Positions 11,809 to 26,015 of a stretch of DNA of 64,000 nt are shown here, in pieces. Each line of letters opens with the position of its first letter. The stretch's first letter is position 1. The translations under genes were made by a program, and so were the position numbers. Below the pieces are notes generated by a model, which had not been told where the DNA came from, made no database searches, and worked only from the letters and a program-made list of their open reading frames with translations. This DNA is from Aspergillus flavus (taxonomy: Eukaryota > Ascomycota > Eurotiomycetes > Eurotiales > Aspergillaceae), in assembly GCF_009017415.1 (NCBI RefSeq), contig NC_092407.1, forward strand, positions 1,798,001 to 1,862,000, in the 5' to 3' direction.

Positions 11809-12569
11809 ATTTCGCGTTGTCTTATGTCTCAGGGGTATAAAGCCGTCGTTGAGTGTGTTCTCACTCTGTGTAACGGCCTCAGCTATCAGGACCCCTACAG
11901 ATAAGCGACCTGTGGAGGCGGGGTCTATTCAAGCAAGAGTCCAAGGTCTCACAGTAGATCTAGCGCTGTGAGCGGGTTGAGAGATGTCCACAAGATCACT
12001 GGTGTTTCTGAGACAAGAGCTACATTGCAGATGGACAGAATAGAATAGGCGGGCAGATCAACCCCACCGACGTTCATTCAATCATGGTTAGCCGCTTTCT
12101 CCGCAAAGACGGCAATGGCGTTTCTTCATATGCATGTATTCAGATTAAAAAATCCTGTTAAGTCCTTGAAATTCCCTTTTCGGAAGAGATACTTCCCTCT
12201 TTTGAAATCCTCAGTTATCGCTCATACTCACTTCATGTGCTCAATTGGGAAGGTAGTAAAGATCTTTTGCTGCCTTGACACCTGACCCTAGGCTCACGGC
12301 CTTACTGCCCCAGGCACTGAACGCGCCACTGCCACTTTACGCGTGATTTACGCCACAGGCGCGATTTCGGACCAGGGGCGCGTCTTTTTGAATTGCGAGT
12401 CTTGGCGCCGCCTTAGGAGATCGACCTCGCAATTGCTTCAGATCGCCGCAGAAAGGCTTCAACCCGGGCAATGGATATTGCGGTCTGAGTTTACTGCTGC
12501 CCTGTATCGCGATGTTCCTGACCTTCCGTCCGATCCCATCCTTCTCCTCGTCGCTCGACCTTTTGAAAC
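11809..12569. promoter_or_regulatory. Divergent RIC8/RIF1 promoter region
   Basis: A 761-bp gap between two genes transcribed away from each other. The half nearest RIF1 is rich in CpG-containing GCG motifs, including one perfect ACGCGT (listed separately). No open frame with coding character. Confidence 0.55.
12339..12344. promoter_or_regulatory. MCB-like element (ACGCGT) upstream of RIF1
   Basis: A perfect ACGCGT lies about 230 bp upstream of the RIF1 start, next to AACGCGCC (about 12320) and other GCGCG blocks. ACGCGT is the core of the MluI cell-cycle box bound by MBF-type (Mbp1/Swi6, APSES) factors at G1/S. That it controls RIF1 is inference from position. Confidence 0.35.
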
Positions 12570-15500
12570 ATGGTGCAGGCTCTCGGTCCTTTGTCTGCTC
12601 GTCCGCCTACTCCACCCAGGACATCACGTACTGAACTAAATCATACGCAAGATACCCCGATTACCGTGAAGACCTCGCATAATTCCCCGTTACCAGCAAA
12701 GGAAAATGGCAGCCTCGCCAGTCGCAAATCCAAGCGGGTGAACTTCTCGCCATGGCCGAAATCTCACCCGAACAAGTCAGATTTGAAGGCTTTACCTCCT
12801 TCGAATGAATGCAAACCTTCAAAATCGATTCTCAAGGCGACCAGCTCACCCGCACCTGTCAACTCGCCTCATGTTACATCTTACACGCCGGAGTCTTTTG
12901 CCATGCTGCTAGAGTCGATCACGCAGCAATTGGCCGGTGAATCGGTCAGTTCAAGACTTGACGCCTACATGCAGTTCTTCGGGGCGTTGAGAGCATACGA
13001 TGGACTTCCTGGAGGACAGGAAATTGCAGACAAGCTTGGTCTTATAACACAGTTCATCCAACGGGATGTGACTCGGGACCTTGGGACTGGGGGACCCTCA
13101 GATACCAATCTCGTTACTCAGGCTCTGAAGCTGGCCACCGCTCTAGTATGGCACACCGAAATATGTGCCCAGCTGCCGGATGACTTTAAAATCTTTCTCG
13201 TCGATCATTCCATCAATGGCTTACAGGATGCCAAACTGCCCAAATCCGTGGCCACCCATTATTTGTCGATTCTGTCAACACAGACTTTCCATGCGAAGAT
13301 AATGAACAACGCTAGACTCAACCGTTTGATGAGCGTATTGCACGATATCACCAACAGGGTTAATGGGAATGCAATCACCCTACAGCGGTTAGCTATATAC
13401 CAACGTATTCTCAACCAGAACAAGTCATTGTTCATCTCTCAAACAGCGCTATGGATGAACCACCTCATATCGGGCTTGCTTCATCATATCAAGGACGTCA
13501 GAATAAAGGCCATCTCCCTCAGCTATCAAACTTCCCTGGCATTCGGCCCAAATCCCATTCTATCGAAGAATATTAGAGATAATCTTGACCGCCCCATCGG
13601 TCAGGATAGGAAACTAGTGCAGGAGGTCAGCGAAAGAATGTCGCGGATGATGTCAAGTGCAGATACCGGCGTACACGTACCTCAGATTTGGATTGCTGTT
13701 ATCTTACTTCTTAGGAATAGGAGATTGACCGTCGATCATTGGGAGCATTTAAAAGAATTTACTACTCCACTGCAGAAATGTTTCAACTGCAGTGATGGGC
13801 AAACCAGAGCGCAATCCATCATTGCATGGAACCGCTTTGTTTGTGTCATCGGGCCGAATGACGCAACAAATCCTGCGGTTTTGAAAATACTGATCAGGGC
13901 AATCCTCTCTCAGCTCGAGCGAAGGAGCCAGAGTAAGCTGCCCTCACAGCCTAACCAAATGGTGCTGTGCAGCTATTACAATCTCCTGTATTATGCCTTC
14001 CGCCCGTCTGCGTCTTACCATCATCTGGACATCGTGTGGGAGGAATACCTTGCCGTGCCCTCCTCGACCACATTTAGTATGGTTCCTGGCTTAAGCGACA
14101 AACTAGCCCAGGTCTTATCCAATATGTTGTGGAGCTCCCAGGCGAAGGTTTGGTTGGAGAATAAAGCCAATGAAAGCAATCGCCTTCTCCCGGAGGAGCT
14201 GCCTTCACTTGATTGCAGATGGGTACGGTCCAGGATCACCGCTGTATTGAAGGTATTCGAAAACATCTTCAGATCTTCCACCTGGTCCGATGACATCGAA
14301 CAGTCAAGCATCGCCGCTGCCTGGGTCAGTCTTTCTCGAGCCCTGTCGTATGCTTCCAGCAAAGAGATTACCCCGTCTCCGGAATCAATGCAAGCAGTCG
14401 CCCATATGCTCGGTCTGCTCCAGCGCCTTTGGAAAGCTGGCCCTTCTTCACTCAACGCCATCGAAGACCATGCCTTGGATAAGTTTTTCGACCGATTTAG
14501 GTTCCTGTCGACGACCATGATTGTCTCACTTGGAAGCATTCCATTCACCGAGAAACTCCTCCTGAAGACAGCCGATGAGAAGTTCCAAGCTGCCAATACA
14601 CCGACACATCGGCCTTTAAGAGTTAACACGAGCCTCGACAGCCCTATCCTACATTTTCTTCGACTGGTCAGCGATGTGTCCGGAGTCCGGGAGCCAACTG
14701 CTTCGTATCTGCGCCTGATCAACGATACTCTTAGCGCTGCATGCAAGGGCAGAACGGCCAGGAGCTCACGCTTAGAGCTTCTCAGGCAGTGCGCAGATTT
14801 GTATCCATGTGAAACAGAATTTTCTTTCCGAACCCATAACTTCGCCCAGGTAGGTTGGAAGTCAACAGCACGTCTGGCAGCGGATTCTGTATGTTCTTAT
14901 CCGATTGAGTCCGCCCGCGAGCGTGACGGATCTGTTTTGCGCGACTACGATAATGTTATCAAGATCCTCTCTACGGGATTGAAGTTTTCCGACACCATCC
15001 AGGAGTGGGATCAGCTTGTGGACTCCCTTATTCGCGTTGTGCGAACCGAGAAGGGTGACGATGCAATCGCAACAATGGTTGTAGAACCACTCTCTGAGTG
15101 CATGATGGCGCTCAACGTCCGGGATACCTACTTGCCGGCCGCCTCCTTATTAAACCATTCTCTTTCCATCACATACTGCCTACACAACGTTCGGAACACG
15201 GGAGGACCAGTGAGTGGACCAAATCAGCGTGCCAGCGGCAGTTCGATATTCCCCGCCAAACTAGTTGAACTAGTGAATCGGATCCTTCGAGAGTCTTATG
15301 GAGGCTTCGACCCTACAGTCACCAATGGCATCGCGGACTTTTTAGAATCGTTCACGTCCCTTTTAAGCTCTGGTGTTCCAGAATTTCGCTCTGCGATCCT
15401 TGAAACTACTCAACAACCCCTTGCTCTTTGGTTAAAGGATGACGTGCGCAAGATCAACGTTGAAAGTGGCGTGGAAAGCAGGATCATCACTGCGGTAAGT

Positions 15501-17905
15501 TTATTAAGCAAGGGATGTGAAAAAGTACTAACAAGGCCAAGGGCCGCGCTCTCTCGTCCGCAGTCATAAATATTTTGCAAGCTTCTTCACCCCACAATGC
15601 TTCCTGTCTGCAGAGGTTTGAACCTGTTACATGTTCAGGCCTCGAGTCCTCCCACATGTCTATCGCGAAGAGATTTCTCGATTTCTGGAATGCTTCATTT
15701 GGACAACAAAAGTCACACCCATATCCCGAATCTATATCTCGTGCGCTGCAGCAGCTTGAATCGCAGATCAAGCTTCAGAACTCGGGACAGGCACAGGGAC
15801 AACGGCAGGTACGTGGTTTGATATTCGCTTTGAATTTATATACTGATTGGTTCCAGGCTGAACTCGAGACAACATCCCTTGAATCACAATCATCGAATAG
15901 CAATAGGATAGATATGTCTGAAAAATCCCGCATAGCGTTTATCCTGGACCATCCAGTGGAGCCATCCTACCCTGTGGGCTTTAACTCATCTCCTGTCACG
16001 AGAGTCATTGAACCTAGAGTTGCGGAACAGCCAAGTGAGGCACGACCTCGCCGATCAGCTGAACCCAATGGATCAGATCAAATTGGTGTTGAGGATGCTT
16101 CAGTCTCATTTCTTCCAACCAGCGAAGAACCCAACAAGCGTACGGATGTATTTTCGATGATCGAGAATCTCCGCTCTTCCTCACCCCCCACAAATACACC
16201 AAAGGAATACGGGTTCATGACACCTCCGCAGTTACGTGGTCTGCGTGGTCCCGATCGTGGGTCGGGAACACCTCAAACGCCCACTTTGCCACCTGTCATA
16301 GCTGACAATGAAGACGGCTTTCTCGGCTCTTCTCCAACTCCTGGTATTAGAGGTCGAACACAGTCTGTTGGATCGCAGATACCATCGTCGTTATCAACAC
16401 CAGCAATGGACTCTCGCTTTGACAGTGACCTTCCATCCTCGCCTCCTGAGCTCAAGTCACAGGGTGCAAATGCCCGCAACAAACAGATATCTCTGAGCAC
16501 TACAGCTGTCGAGAACAGAGTGAGCAAGAAGAAGAAAGCTAAGAAATCTAAAAGTTCGGCATCGAAGGATAAGAAACGATCTGACAGTCAACATACGCAA
16601 TCTGAAGAGGCACGCGAAGGTCCCAGTCAAGCAGGAACACCGCTGAGCAGTCGTCTCCGTTCATCTACCGGCAAGACACCCAAGGCTGACGCGCAAAGTA
16701 CGACGGAACCTCAGCCTAATATGCCCCCCATGGGTGAATCAAACCTTGCTGCGAACGCTTCAAATTCTAATCACGGCTCTCCTGACAAGCCAATGTTCTC
16801 TAAATCTACTCCTAAGGACGTCGCCGTATCTGGTGAAACCACGGACGGTCTAGACCCTGCTTCTGACTGGATCGCGGATTCTTTCAGTGACGACATGGAG
16901 ACGCAGATTGCGTCTCAACTAGAGCAAGACCTAGAATTTGCTGTCGATTCGGATAAACCAGATCAAGAACAAGAGACGGGGCTTCCGTTTGAACCTCCGT
17001 CTGAACCTCCGATGACAAGGAAAAGGAAAAGAGATGAAGAAATCGCGTCAACACCTTCTAGTAAAGAGCGACGTCGATCGACGAGACATTCTGCGAAGGA
17101 AATAGATAATGCTGATCTCGAGGAACCTCGGAGCACCCGCTCAAAGAAGTCAATGTCGTCGAGCAATGCCCAACAGGTTGCATCTTCACCAGCTGGGTCA
17201 GCGCCGAAGAAGCAAAAGCTCCATGCAAAAGGCGCTGCCGATGATGCACCTGCCAGTCTGCCCGATCTACAGCAGGGCAATCCCGGCACTACTAAGGTCA
17301 ATGAGGCCACTGACTCGCAGAAACGCAGGTCCTCCCGCCTGAGTGGTCACTCCCCACTGGCTGTACCAAAAGAAGACGCAACTCCCAGGAAATCACCTCG
17401 GAAAGGTCGTTGGCGCAAGCGAAACGCTAAGCGTAAAGGCAATGCATCAAGGGAACCATCTCCGAGGCCAGAGGCTCACGCCGAAGAAATTGCTACGGCA
17501 GCTTCTCATGATAATCACGAAGAAGAAACACAAGAGGGTTCTTTGGAACACCATGACATTCAACACCCCGAAGAACCTGCCCCGGCCGCCGAGAAGACGG
17601 CTACCGCTCCTACAAGCGAGAAGGAACCACCTACCAACCAAGAACCTAAAAACGATATCAATATAGGAAACGCGGACGTCGATCCCGTTTTCCGAACAGG
17701 AAAACAAGCCCTCTCCCGAACAACCCAGATGGATGCCCATCCAGATAATGTCAGCGGTGCAACAGGAATTATCACCTCGTTCAGAAACCTGCTGGACGAT
17801 ATTAAATCGGCCACCCTGGACCGAGATGCGATTCGACAAATTGATGATCTGATGTTTGAAATCCGGGTTGAAACGGGCGAGGCCTTAAGGAGACATACTG
17901 GTTAA
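12570..17905 (+). CDS. rif1: RIF1 telomere/replication-timing protein, 1746 aa
   Basis: Exons 12570-15494, 15542-15808 and 15857-17905. Intron 1 (47 nt) has GTAAGT and TACTAAC. Intron 2 (48 nt, 15809-15856) is supported by GTACGT and TTCCAG but is stop-free and a multiple of three, so an unspliced form would also be translatable. The N-terminus carries two PP1-docking motifs: RVNF at residues 56-59 and SILK at 86-89. From about residue 105 to 1050 it is alpha-helical HEAT-like Rif1 sequence. The rest is a long disordered Ser/Pro/Lys-rich region with basic patches (KKKKAKKSK, RKRKRDE) and a conserved-looking tail ending RVETGEALRRHTG. Family knowledge: Rif1 recruits PP1 to counter DDK at origins, and acts at telomeres and breaks. 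It is nuclear. Confidence 0.88.
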
Positions 17906-19460
<1,555 letters not shown>

Positions 19461-19717
19461 AGGGTTTCGATCTAGTCTGACTTTCTACGATAGATGGCTA
19501 GATAGCTGGCAGCATCGTCTCTCTTCAAGCTTGCAGGTAAGAAATATGCGCCAGGCGCGACAGAGTACCTTATCAATTTTAATGGCGTTGTAAATAGATC
19601 GCCCAGGACGAACTCTGAACTTGAAAATACATTGACGATTTCGGTATTGTGTTCTATGACTATATGTGCAGTCTGATATATACAAGCTGCTTCCCCCAGG
19701 TTCTAGAGACCAGTAAT

Positions 19718-21336
19718 CTAAGTCTTTCCCTCCACAGGGCGATCCGATTCGCTCAAAAGCCGTAGAGCAGCATCCTTGCTATATTGAGGTCCCCTGTAGT
19801 CACGCCTACCGCGAAAGAACCACCAGACCGCGGTCATAGCCATCAACCCTACAACAATGACACTAGTATAGTTCATATCACGCGCTGTCGCTGGAAGAAC
19901 GAGCGGAAAACAGAAGAAAACCACAGTCACGATAATATACACAACAGCAACAGCATTAATAACAAGCCCGAATTGCCCCAAATAAAAAGGACCAGGAACG
20001 ATATTCTTCCTGCCCGTCAATACATGCGGAAGAATAGCCCCAAGGTAAGACAACGTGCTCAGCACGATATACGAGGAAATCAAAGCCTGGAACGCAGTTG
20101 TGCTGCCAACATATATACACCCGAGACACGTCACCATGGTACTCACAGCCACAGTTGCACGAACAGGGGCATTGAGTTTCGGATGTACTTCGCAGAAATA
20201 AGAGGCGAATGGAGTTGCATTGTCCCTGGCCAGGCTCCACCACATACGCCCACCTGTGACCAAGGTTCCGATTAGAGTTGGGAAAGTGGCGAGGAAGAGG
20301 ACGGCGATTAGTCCGATTGCGCCTGCGCGGGATCCGGTGGCTTGTTTGTAGATTTCGGCTGTTGGGAAGACTGCTATTTCGCTGTTGAAGACGGCGTCTA
20401 GGTCTTGGATGGAGTAGAATAGGGCGATTAGGTATATGAATGCTGTGGTGAAGGCTGTGAGCATCTGGAGCATGATGCCCTGGGGGACCTTGATTTCGGG
20501 GTTTGGGACTGTGGATGGAATCAATAGAATGCTTTTGAGGTGGACGGGAAAATGTACCTTCTTCGGATAAATGCGAGATACAATCGGGCACTCCGACTGC
20601 GAAGGCTGCATTTAGTAGTCCGGTCATGAAGCTGATGCCATCTGGCCATCGGCCGGTGTTGTGGAAGTTTGTCCACACTTCGGGACTACTTGCATGTTTC
20701 GTCGGCATCACTGCCAGGATGATGACTGTCACGATTAACCCACACATTGAAAGTAGCAGGGCAATTCGGTTTATCAGAGGGATGAATCGATTCCCTAAGC
20801 ATACTATGCCGCAACAGATCCAATTGACTAGCTGGAAGACGATAAAAACCTGCCATGGTTGCCATTTCATGCCAGGACTCCGGAGCAGATGCATAGCCAC
20901 GATCTCATTCCCCATCATTGAGCTGATAGACGAAGCGGAAAGAAGCCAGGCACAGGCATTGAGATAGCCGGTGAAGAACCCGACAATTCGTCCATGCTTT
21001 TGACTTAACACCGATGACCAGTAGTAGACTCCTCCAGCGGATGGCATCGAGGAGGCGAGCTCGGATAGAGAAGCAGAGATCAGTGTGTAGAAGACGCTGA
21101 CGAGAATAAGTCCATAGAGAACGGCCATTGGCCCTCCATTTTGCAGAGCTGCAACGATTGTACCACCTGTTGTGGCCCAAGAACTGCAGTCGTCAGCTAC
21201 TAGTATCTCTTCATGTGCTATTCATCATCACTTACTTGGCAATGATGATCCCTAAGCTAGTTAAACTGACGAGATCGAAGTTGCGGACTAGCTCCTGCTT
21301 GTGTCCCAGTGCTGACTCTAGTCGAGCTGTGTCCAT
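19718..21336 (-). CDS. Amino acid/choline/GABA permease, APC family, 505 aa
   Basis: Exons 21336-21236, 21183-20558 and 20508-19718 (introns 52 and 49 nt). The join at exon 1 gives LTSLGIIIAKNSWATTGGTI, followed by LQNGGPMAVLYGLI and SELASSMPSAGGVYYW, hallmarks of the fungal Hnm1/Uga4-like APC subfamily. About twelve hydrophobic segments follow, with the conserved loop TFPTLIGTLVTGGRMWWSLA and GARDNATP-like ARDNATPFASYF. The C-terminal tail is short and charged. Substrate cannot be told from sequence; choline, GABA or polyamines are possible. It probably lies in the plasma membrane. Confidence 0.9.
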
Positions 21337-21862
21337 TATGGGTTATAGCCAGAGAAATTGGAATTGGCGGAGTTCGTGACCGTCGAGATAACCACACTGC
21401 AGTGTATGACAAGAGATAAAAGGAAAGCTAGAGTAACAGTATCTTATTCTCCATAGCCATGCAAGGGTGCCATATGGTTACCACGTGAATAAGCGTGTCA
21501 TATAGTTTCCGAGGCAGATTGGTCCAGAATAGGCAGTTTTGAAGAGAAAGGGATGTCCAATACGATGTGTAGACCCCACGCTGATGCAAGGGACTCGAAG
21601 ATTATAAATCGAGAAAAACCTTGACGTTTCGCCACAGAAATCTAGACATATATGCTTTAGGAATAATATAGGAGCTTCATCATGTACAAGGTAACTGCCT
21701 GGAAATATGTGCTATGGCACTACCACGGAGTATGTTCTATGTGCCGACCAACGCGCATATCTGACTCCCGGCTAATCGCTGTCTAATAAAGACCTAATGT
21801 TAAAGGTATATACAAAGTTGAAAATAGAGCTTTTAATAAGCCTTCCACAAGACATAGTAGGA
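21337..21862. other. Intergenic: permease promoter region
   Basis: About 0.53 kb between the permease start and the 3' end of the F-box-like gene. Nothing recognised beyond presumed promoter and UTR sequence. Confidence 0.5.
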
Positions 21863-23227
21863 TTAAGGGGTCCCATCAGGCAGCACTTCCGTATACTGTC
21901 TTTCAATTTGGGCATCATGGACTGTGAAAGAAACTCCGTTTTCAAAACAAATTGTACTCAGTTCCTTTGTGATTTCGTATATCCAAGATACCAGCAGTGA
22001 TGAAGGCTCTGGATATATCTTCAAGCATTCACTTCTTTCTTGAGATGATAAATTGGGGTTCTGAAAAGTCCCTTCAATACTCAGTTGTTTGAGCAGAGGG
22101 AATATGACATACGATGCCTGGACATGCGATGCCTTAACCAAACTGCACAACCCTGCCACTAATACCTCATGTTTACCCTCATCCCTACCCATATCAGCTA
22201 TATAGAGAGATTCAAGGCACGGAGGTAAAATATCCACCAAAGGAGTGCGCAGCCTATCACCAACAAGGATATCCATACTTAGTCGAAGACGTTTCAACGC
22301 GGCATAGTCGCTCAACGACCCAAAGCTCTTGCTATCAATCGTACCAGAAGAGACTCCCCAAAAACGATCCACCGAGAGCTCTTCCAATGTGTCTTTCCTT
22401 GCACCGAGGGACTGGCTGAAAGCTTCAACGTCTAGCCTAGAACTGTCGTGGTGTGAATATTTGAATGATTCGAGGTTTTTGCACGGCGCAATGAGATCAT
22501 GACAACCATTGGGCATACAGCTCTGTACTATCTCAAGGTGTTCGATCGGGGAGCTCTTCTCTGGTAGCTGGTCGGCCGGCACGAAGCCACCGATGACCAT
22601 CTGCGCCTTTAAGACTTTCATTGATGGGAGTTGATAGAACGGCCTCAGTTTCCGTGAAGTGTTGCCCCTTCCACCCGACTGAATCAGTTTGATATGGACC
22701 TGGCGAAGACCTGTAAAGCCCGGTCTCCCATCAACAAAGGGCATTTTCCCAGCAACAATCGCCTTTAGCATTAGATCGACGCAATGCACCTTGTTTCCTA
22801 CCCAGAAACATTCTAGTTCTTCGAGATTTGGAAGAAGGTGAAGAAGCAACGCCATCCAATACTCCCCATTCTGATTCCCTTCTAATTGGGAGATCCAATG
22901 AGCTCTTTCGCTTTCAGAGTGACTGATTTCTCCTATCATATCCTCCAAGGTCTTTCTTACGAGGCACCCTACCCAGCGCGTTGGCTCGGGCTTTCCGACT
23001 TTGAAGCAGCGTACATTCTTGGCCAGATAGCGGTACTTATTGAATGTCAAGGTCAATGGGATCAGATACTCTGGACTGCATCGAGGTAGTTCTATCGATG
23101 AGAGTAAGCGCGGGGACAACAGTTTGTAGAACCGTCGACATAATCTAGCTAGGTTCAATCGCTGTTGATAAGTTTCAAGATGATCAAAAATGACAAAAAT
23201 AAGCTCAAGCGGCAAGGACAGTAACAT
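21863..23227 (-). CDS. F-box-like protein, 454 aa
   Basis: Single exon from the first ATG in frame (MLLSLPLELIFVIFDHL). Residues 1-45 fit an F-box: LPLELIFVIFDHLETYQQRL followed by LARLCRRFYKLLSPRLL. The remainder is a loose leucine-rich-like region (for example LPNLEELECFWVGN, TLEELSVDRFWG, ALKRLRLSMDIL) of the kind that follows the F-box in many rapidly evolving fungal proteins. Family knowledge: F-box proteins bring substrates to SCF ubiquitin ligases through Skp1. Substrate unknown. Confidence 0.8.
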   Translation of the reverse strand: MLLSLPLELIFVIFDHLETYQQRLNLARLCRRFYKLLSPRLLSSIELPRCSPEYLIPLTLTFNKYRYLAKNVRCFKVGKPEPTRWVGCLVRKTLEDMIGEISHSESERAHWISQLEGNQNGEYWMALLLHLLPNLEELECFWVGNKVHCVDLMLKAIVAGKMPFVDGRPGFTGLRQVHIKLIQSGGRGNTSRKLRPFYQLPSMKVLKAQMVIGGFVPADQLPEKSSPIEHLEIVQSCMPNGCHDLIAPCKNLESFKYSHHDSSRLDVEAFSQSLGARKDTLEELSVDRFWGVSSGTIDSKSFGSLSDYAALKRLRLSMDILVGDRLRTPLVDILPPCLESLYIADMGRDEGKHEVLVAGLCSLVKASHVQASYVIFPLLKQLSIEGTFQNPNLSSQERSECLKIYPEPSSLLVSWIYEITKELSTICFENGVSFTVHDAQIERQYTEVLPDGTP

Positions 23228-24453
23228 ATTGCAGTATAGAGCGAGTGCTGGATAGTGAGAAATTTGCGCATCATTCTGTGTGTTATAAAATGATATCCAA
23301 CTTTCCACTCCACTTGTGAGTAATTAAACTAAATCGTGCAGATCGCTGATTGCAAGTCCCCACCTGCCTGTATTTAGATAAATCCGCTCATTAGCCGACA
23401 GGAAAATGCTACCGACGAAATTGATTCATGTTCACAGTGTCGAGCATACAGAAGAATTTATCCTGTAACCTGATCATCTCACGGCTGTGATCTCAGGACT
23501 CCACCGGGACAGCAACGTGTCAATTTGCAACAGAGGGAAACTTGTCAGAGCCCCTCCATCCTCAACGCGAATATCGGCACCTATCAGAATACCGCAACGT
23601 GCCTCACCGCTATTTGTTATCGTTGACAGGTAGAATCCGCGTGCCGACTTGAAATATGCAAAGTCATCAATCCTCGGTCTTCGCGACGGTCCTGGGTTAT
23701 GTTTCGTGATGAATTCATATCACCACCGTGTAGAGACTTCATGCAAGGCGACGCATTGTGACCAACGGCTGGCACTGTCCAGCCTGTCAATGTCTAGAAC
23801 ATCCTGAACTTACTGAAGGTCAGGAAATTGAACACTTCTCCGTGAAAGTCAGCCCATGCTTCGCTTAGGCAAACCTAACCGGTCGAGCAATGCAGATATA
23901 GTTCGCATGCAAGCCCTCGCTGCCTTCAGCATTCCAAGGAACATAAGAATTACCCCCGAATAATTTAACACCCCTTGTTTTAGAGACATTGGAGGGTACG
24001 TGGCAGATACATGCTGAGGCTGGACCTGTGGTCTATCTCAATCTCGGCACAAAATCTTATGGTAAATTTACGCAGGCCTGTTTCACTCCCAGGGTAAATA
24101 CCGTTGCGCGGCACCTGACAATTAATATGGACGACGTTCACTCGTGCCACTGTTGTGATATCCCTTGCATATCTCTCCATTCCCTTACTTCCACCACTTG
24201 GCACGATCAAGACACCCATGTGCCGGGTATCGCAAATGACTCCAGTAAAAATGCTCATAAGCGAGAAACATACTGCACTGTATCCAGGAAACAAGGAGAT
24301 TTTGGTCCCTTTTGAACCTGCTAGTGTTGACATCTTTAAGTCCAATGAAGTCCATTGTATGTCCATGTATGCCAACCCGAATATGTCCTATCTCTTCATA
24401 GACAATACACACCTTAGTCCTACCTTAGAGAGGCGTTATAGGCTGTCAACAAG
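23228..24453. other. Intergenic, no gene recognised
   Basis: About 1.2 kb between divergently transcribed genes (F-box-like and rhodopsin-domain). Open frames here on both strands lack ATG starts in good context or family features. It may hold both promoters. Confidence 0.5.
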
Positions 24454-25838
24454 ATGGGGAACGTGTCGCCCACTCCCCGTCAGCTTCTCACCGAGGGTTT
24501 GATTTTATGGAGTATTGGCGTTGTGCTGTTCATTGGTAGAATGTACGTACTACCAGTGCTATCAGCACGGAAATCAGCACATCTTACGCCGGTCATCTAG
24601 GATTTCTCGTTCCATTGCCGCTGGTTCGGTTAAGAGGTTGTCTTGTATGCTTTCGTTCTTTTTATATGCTATAAACTACGCTGACTGTGTGTGGATAGTT
24701 GACGACTATGTCATGACGGCAACTTTTGTGAGCTTCACTTGCATACTCTTGATAATGAGAATCTAATACTTCCGCATTCTAGATGATCTATACTAGCTTA
24801 TTGATTCTAATCCAAGTGTCCTCGAGACATGGAACGAATCTCTTTCCCACGGAAGAGACGCAGCAAATCCTCTCAGATCCCCAGCAAGTCAGAGACCGAA
24901 TATACGGAAGCAAGATTGTCATCGGCCTGGAACAATGTATGCTGTTCTCGACGTGGGGCGTTAAGATATGCATGTTGAGCTTGTTCTGGCGGTTGACTGC
25001 GAATATCCGCTTCCTACATCTCTACGTCAAGGCTATCGCCGTCTATGTCGCCGTTGGCTTCGTTGTGATCATGGTCACCTACTTCGGAGTGTACTGCAGG
25101 CCTTTCGAGCAGTACTGGCAACTTCCAGTGGAGAATATACAGTGTGCAACCTATCAACACTATTCCATTACTCAAGCTGTCTTTAATATCTCCTCCGACG
25201 CTGCCATGCTAGTTGTCCCCGTCCCACTACTCATGAAGACTCAGCTAAAAGCTAGGAGAAAGTTCATTCTGGTCTGTATCATGAGCCTGGGGGTATTCAC
25301 CATCTTCGCTGCGATACTCAACAAGGTATATAACTTTTTAAGTCCTCTTACGACGATGTACCAGATATGGTACATCCGAGAAGCAAGCACGGCGATATAT
25401 GTGGCAAACTTGATCTGCCTCTGGCCGCTCCTGCGCAAATTATTTGGCCTGAAGGCGTTCCAGTTCAATAGCAAGCATTACCGACATCATGGTGCTCATC
25501 TGATCAAGGAATCACCCGGCGCCTCGCAGTCTCCAGGGACTACAGTCAGCTCACAATCACGACCATCCTTCTCAATCCCACGTCTTCATTTGAGCAGGCT
25601 TGGAAGCGGGAGGACCGTCCAAAACGTTGTGCACAAAGGGTCTGACGAAATGCATCCGAGCCCGGAAGCAACGAACAAAATGTCGCTCACTCGCCTGGAT
25701 ACAAAGGAGGCCACTCATCAAGAGAAAAAAGGCCTTGGAGAGCCGGGCCCCACCACTCTGGAGACGCATGCCTCGTATGACCTTGAGGCCGGAGATATTG
25801 GGCATATCGATTACCACTCCAGCTTGAAGTTTGGGTAA
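24454..25838 (+). CDS. Fungal rhodopsin-domain integral membrane protein, 405 aa
   Basis: Exons 24454-24542, 24601-24644, 24699-24727 and 24783-25838 (introns 58, 54 and 55 nt). The short exons restore the family hallmark SVKRLSFDDYVMTATF at the first loop, and the core follows: GLEQCMLFSTWGVKICMLSL, FGVYCRPFEQYW, SITQAVFNISSDAAMLVVPV and WYIREASTAIYVANL. It has about seven membrane segments and a hydrophilic tail from about residue 290, rich in Ser and Pro. Family knowledge: this large Pezizomycotina family (rhodopsin-domain/PTH11-related) has mostly unknown function; it does not bind retinal through the classic Lys as far as known. Confidence 0.85.
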
Positions 25839-26015
25839 TGGCGCAGCTGACAAGGCCCCCTACTCCTCAGTCCCACCAACAGGAATAAACGGCCAATATC
25901 TGACGCAACAACGGATCTCGTGCAATGCTTAGCAAAACCTGCATTGCCGGCTTTGACCTTATACCGAGCGGAAGACTCAAGACGTTGCGCATATTGACAA
26001 TGCATCGATATCGTC

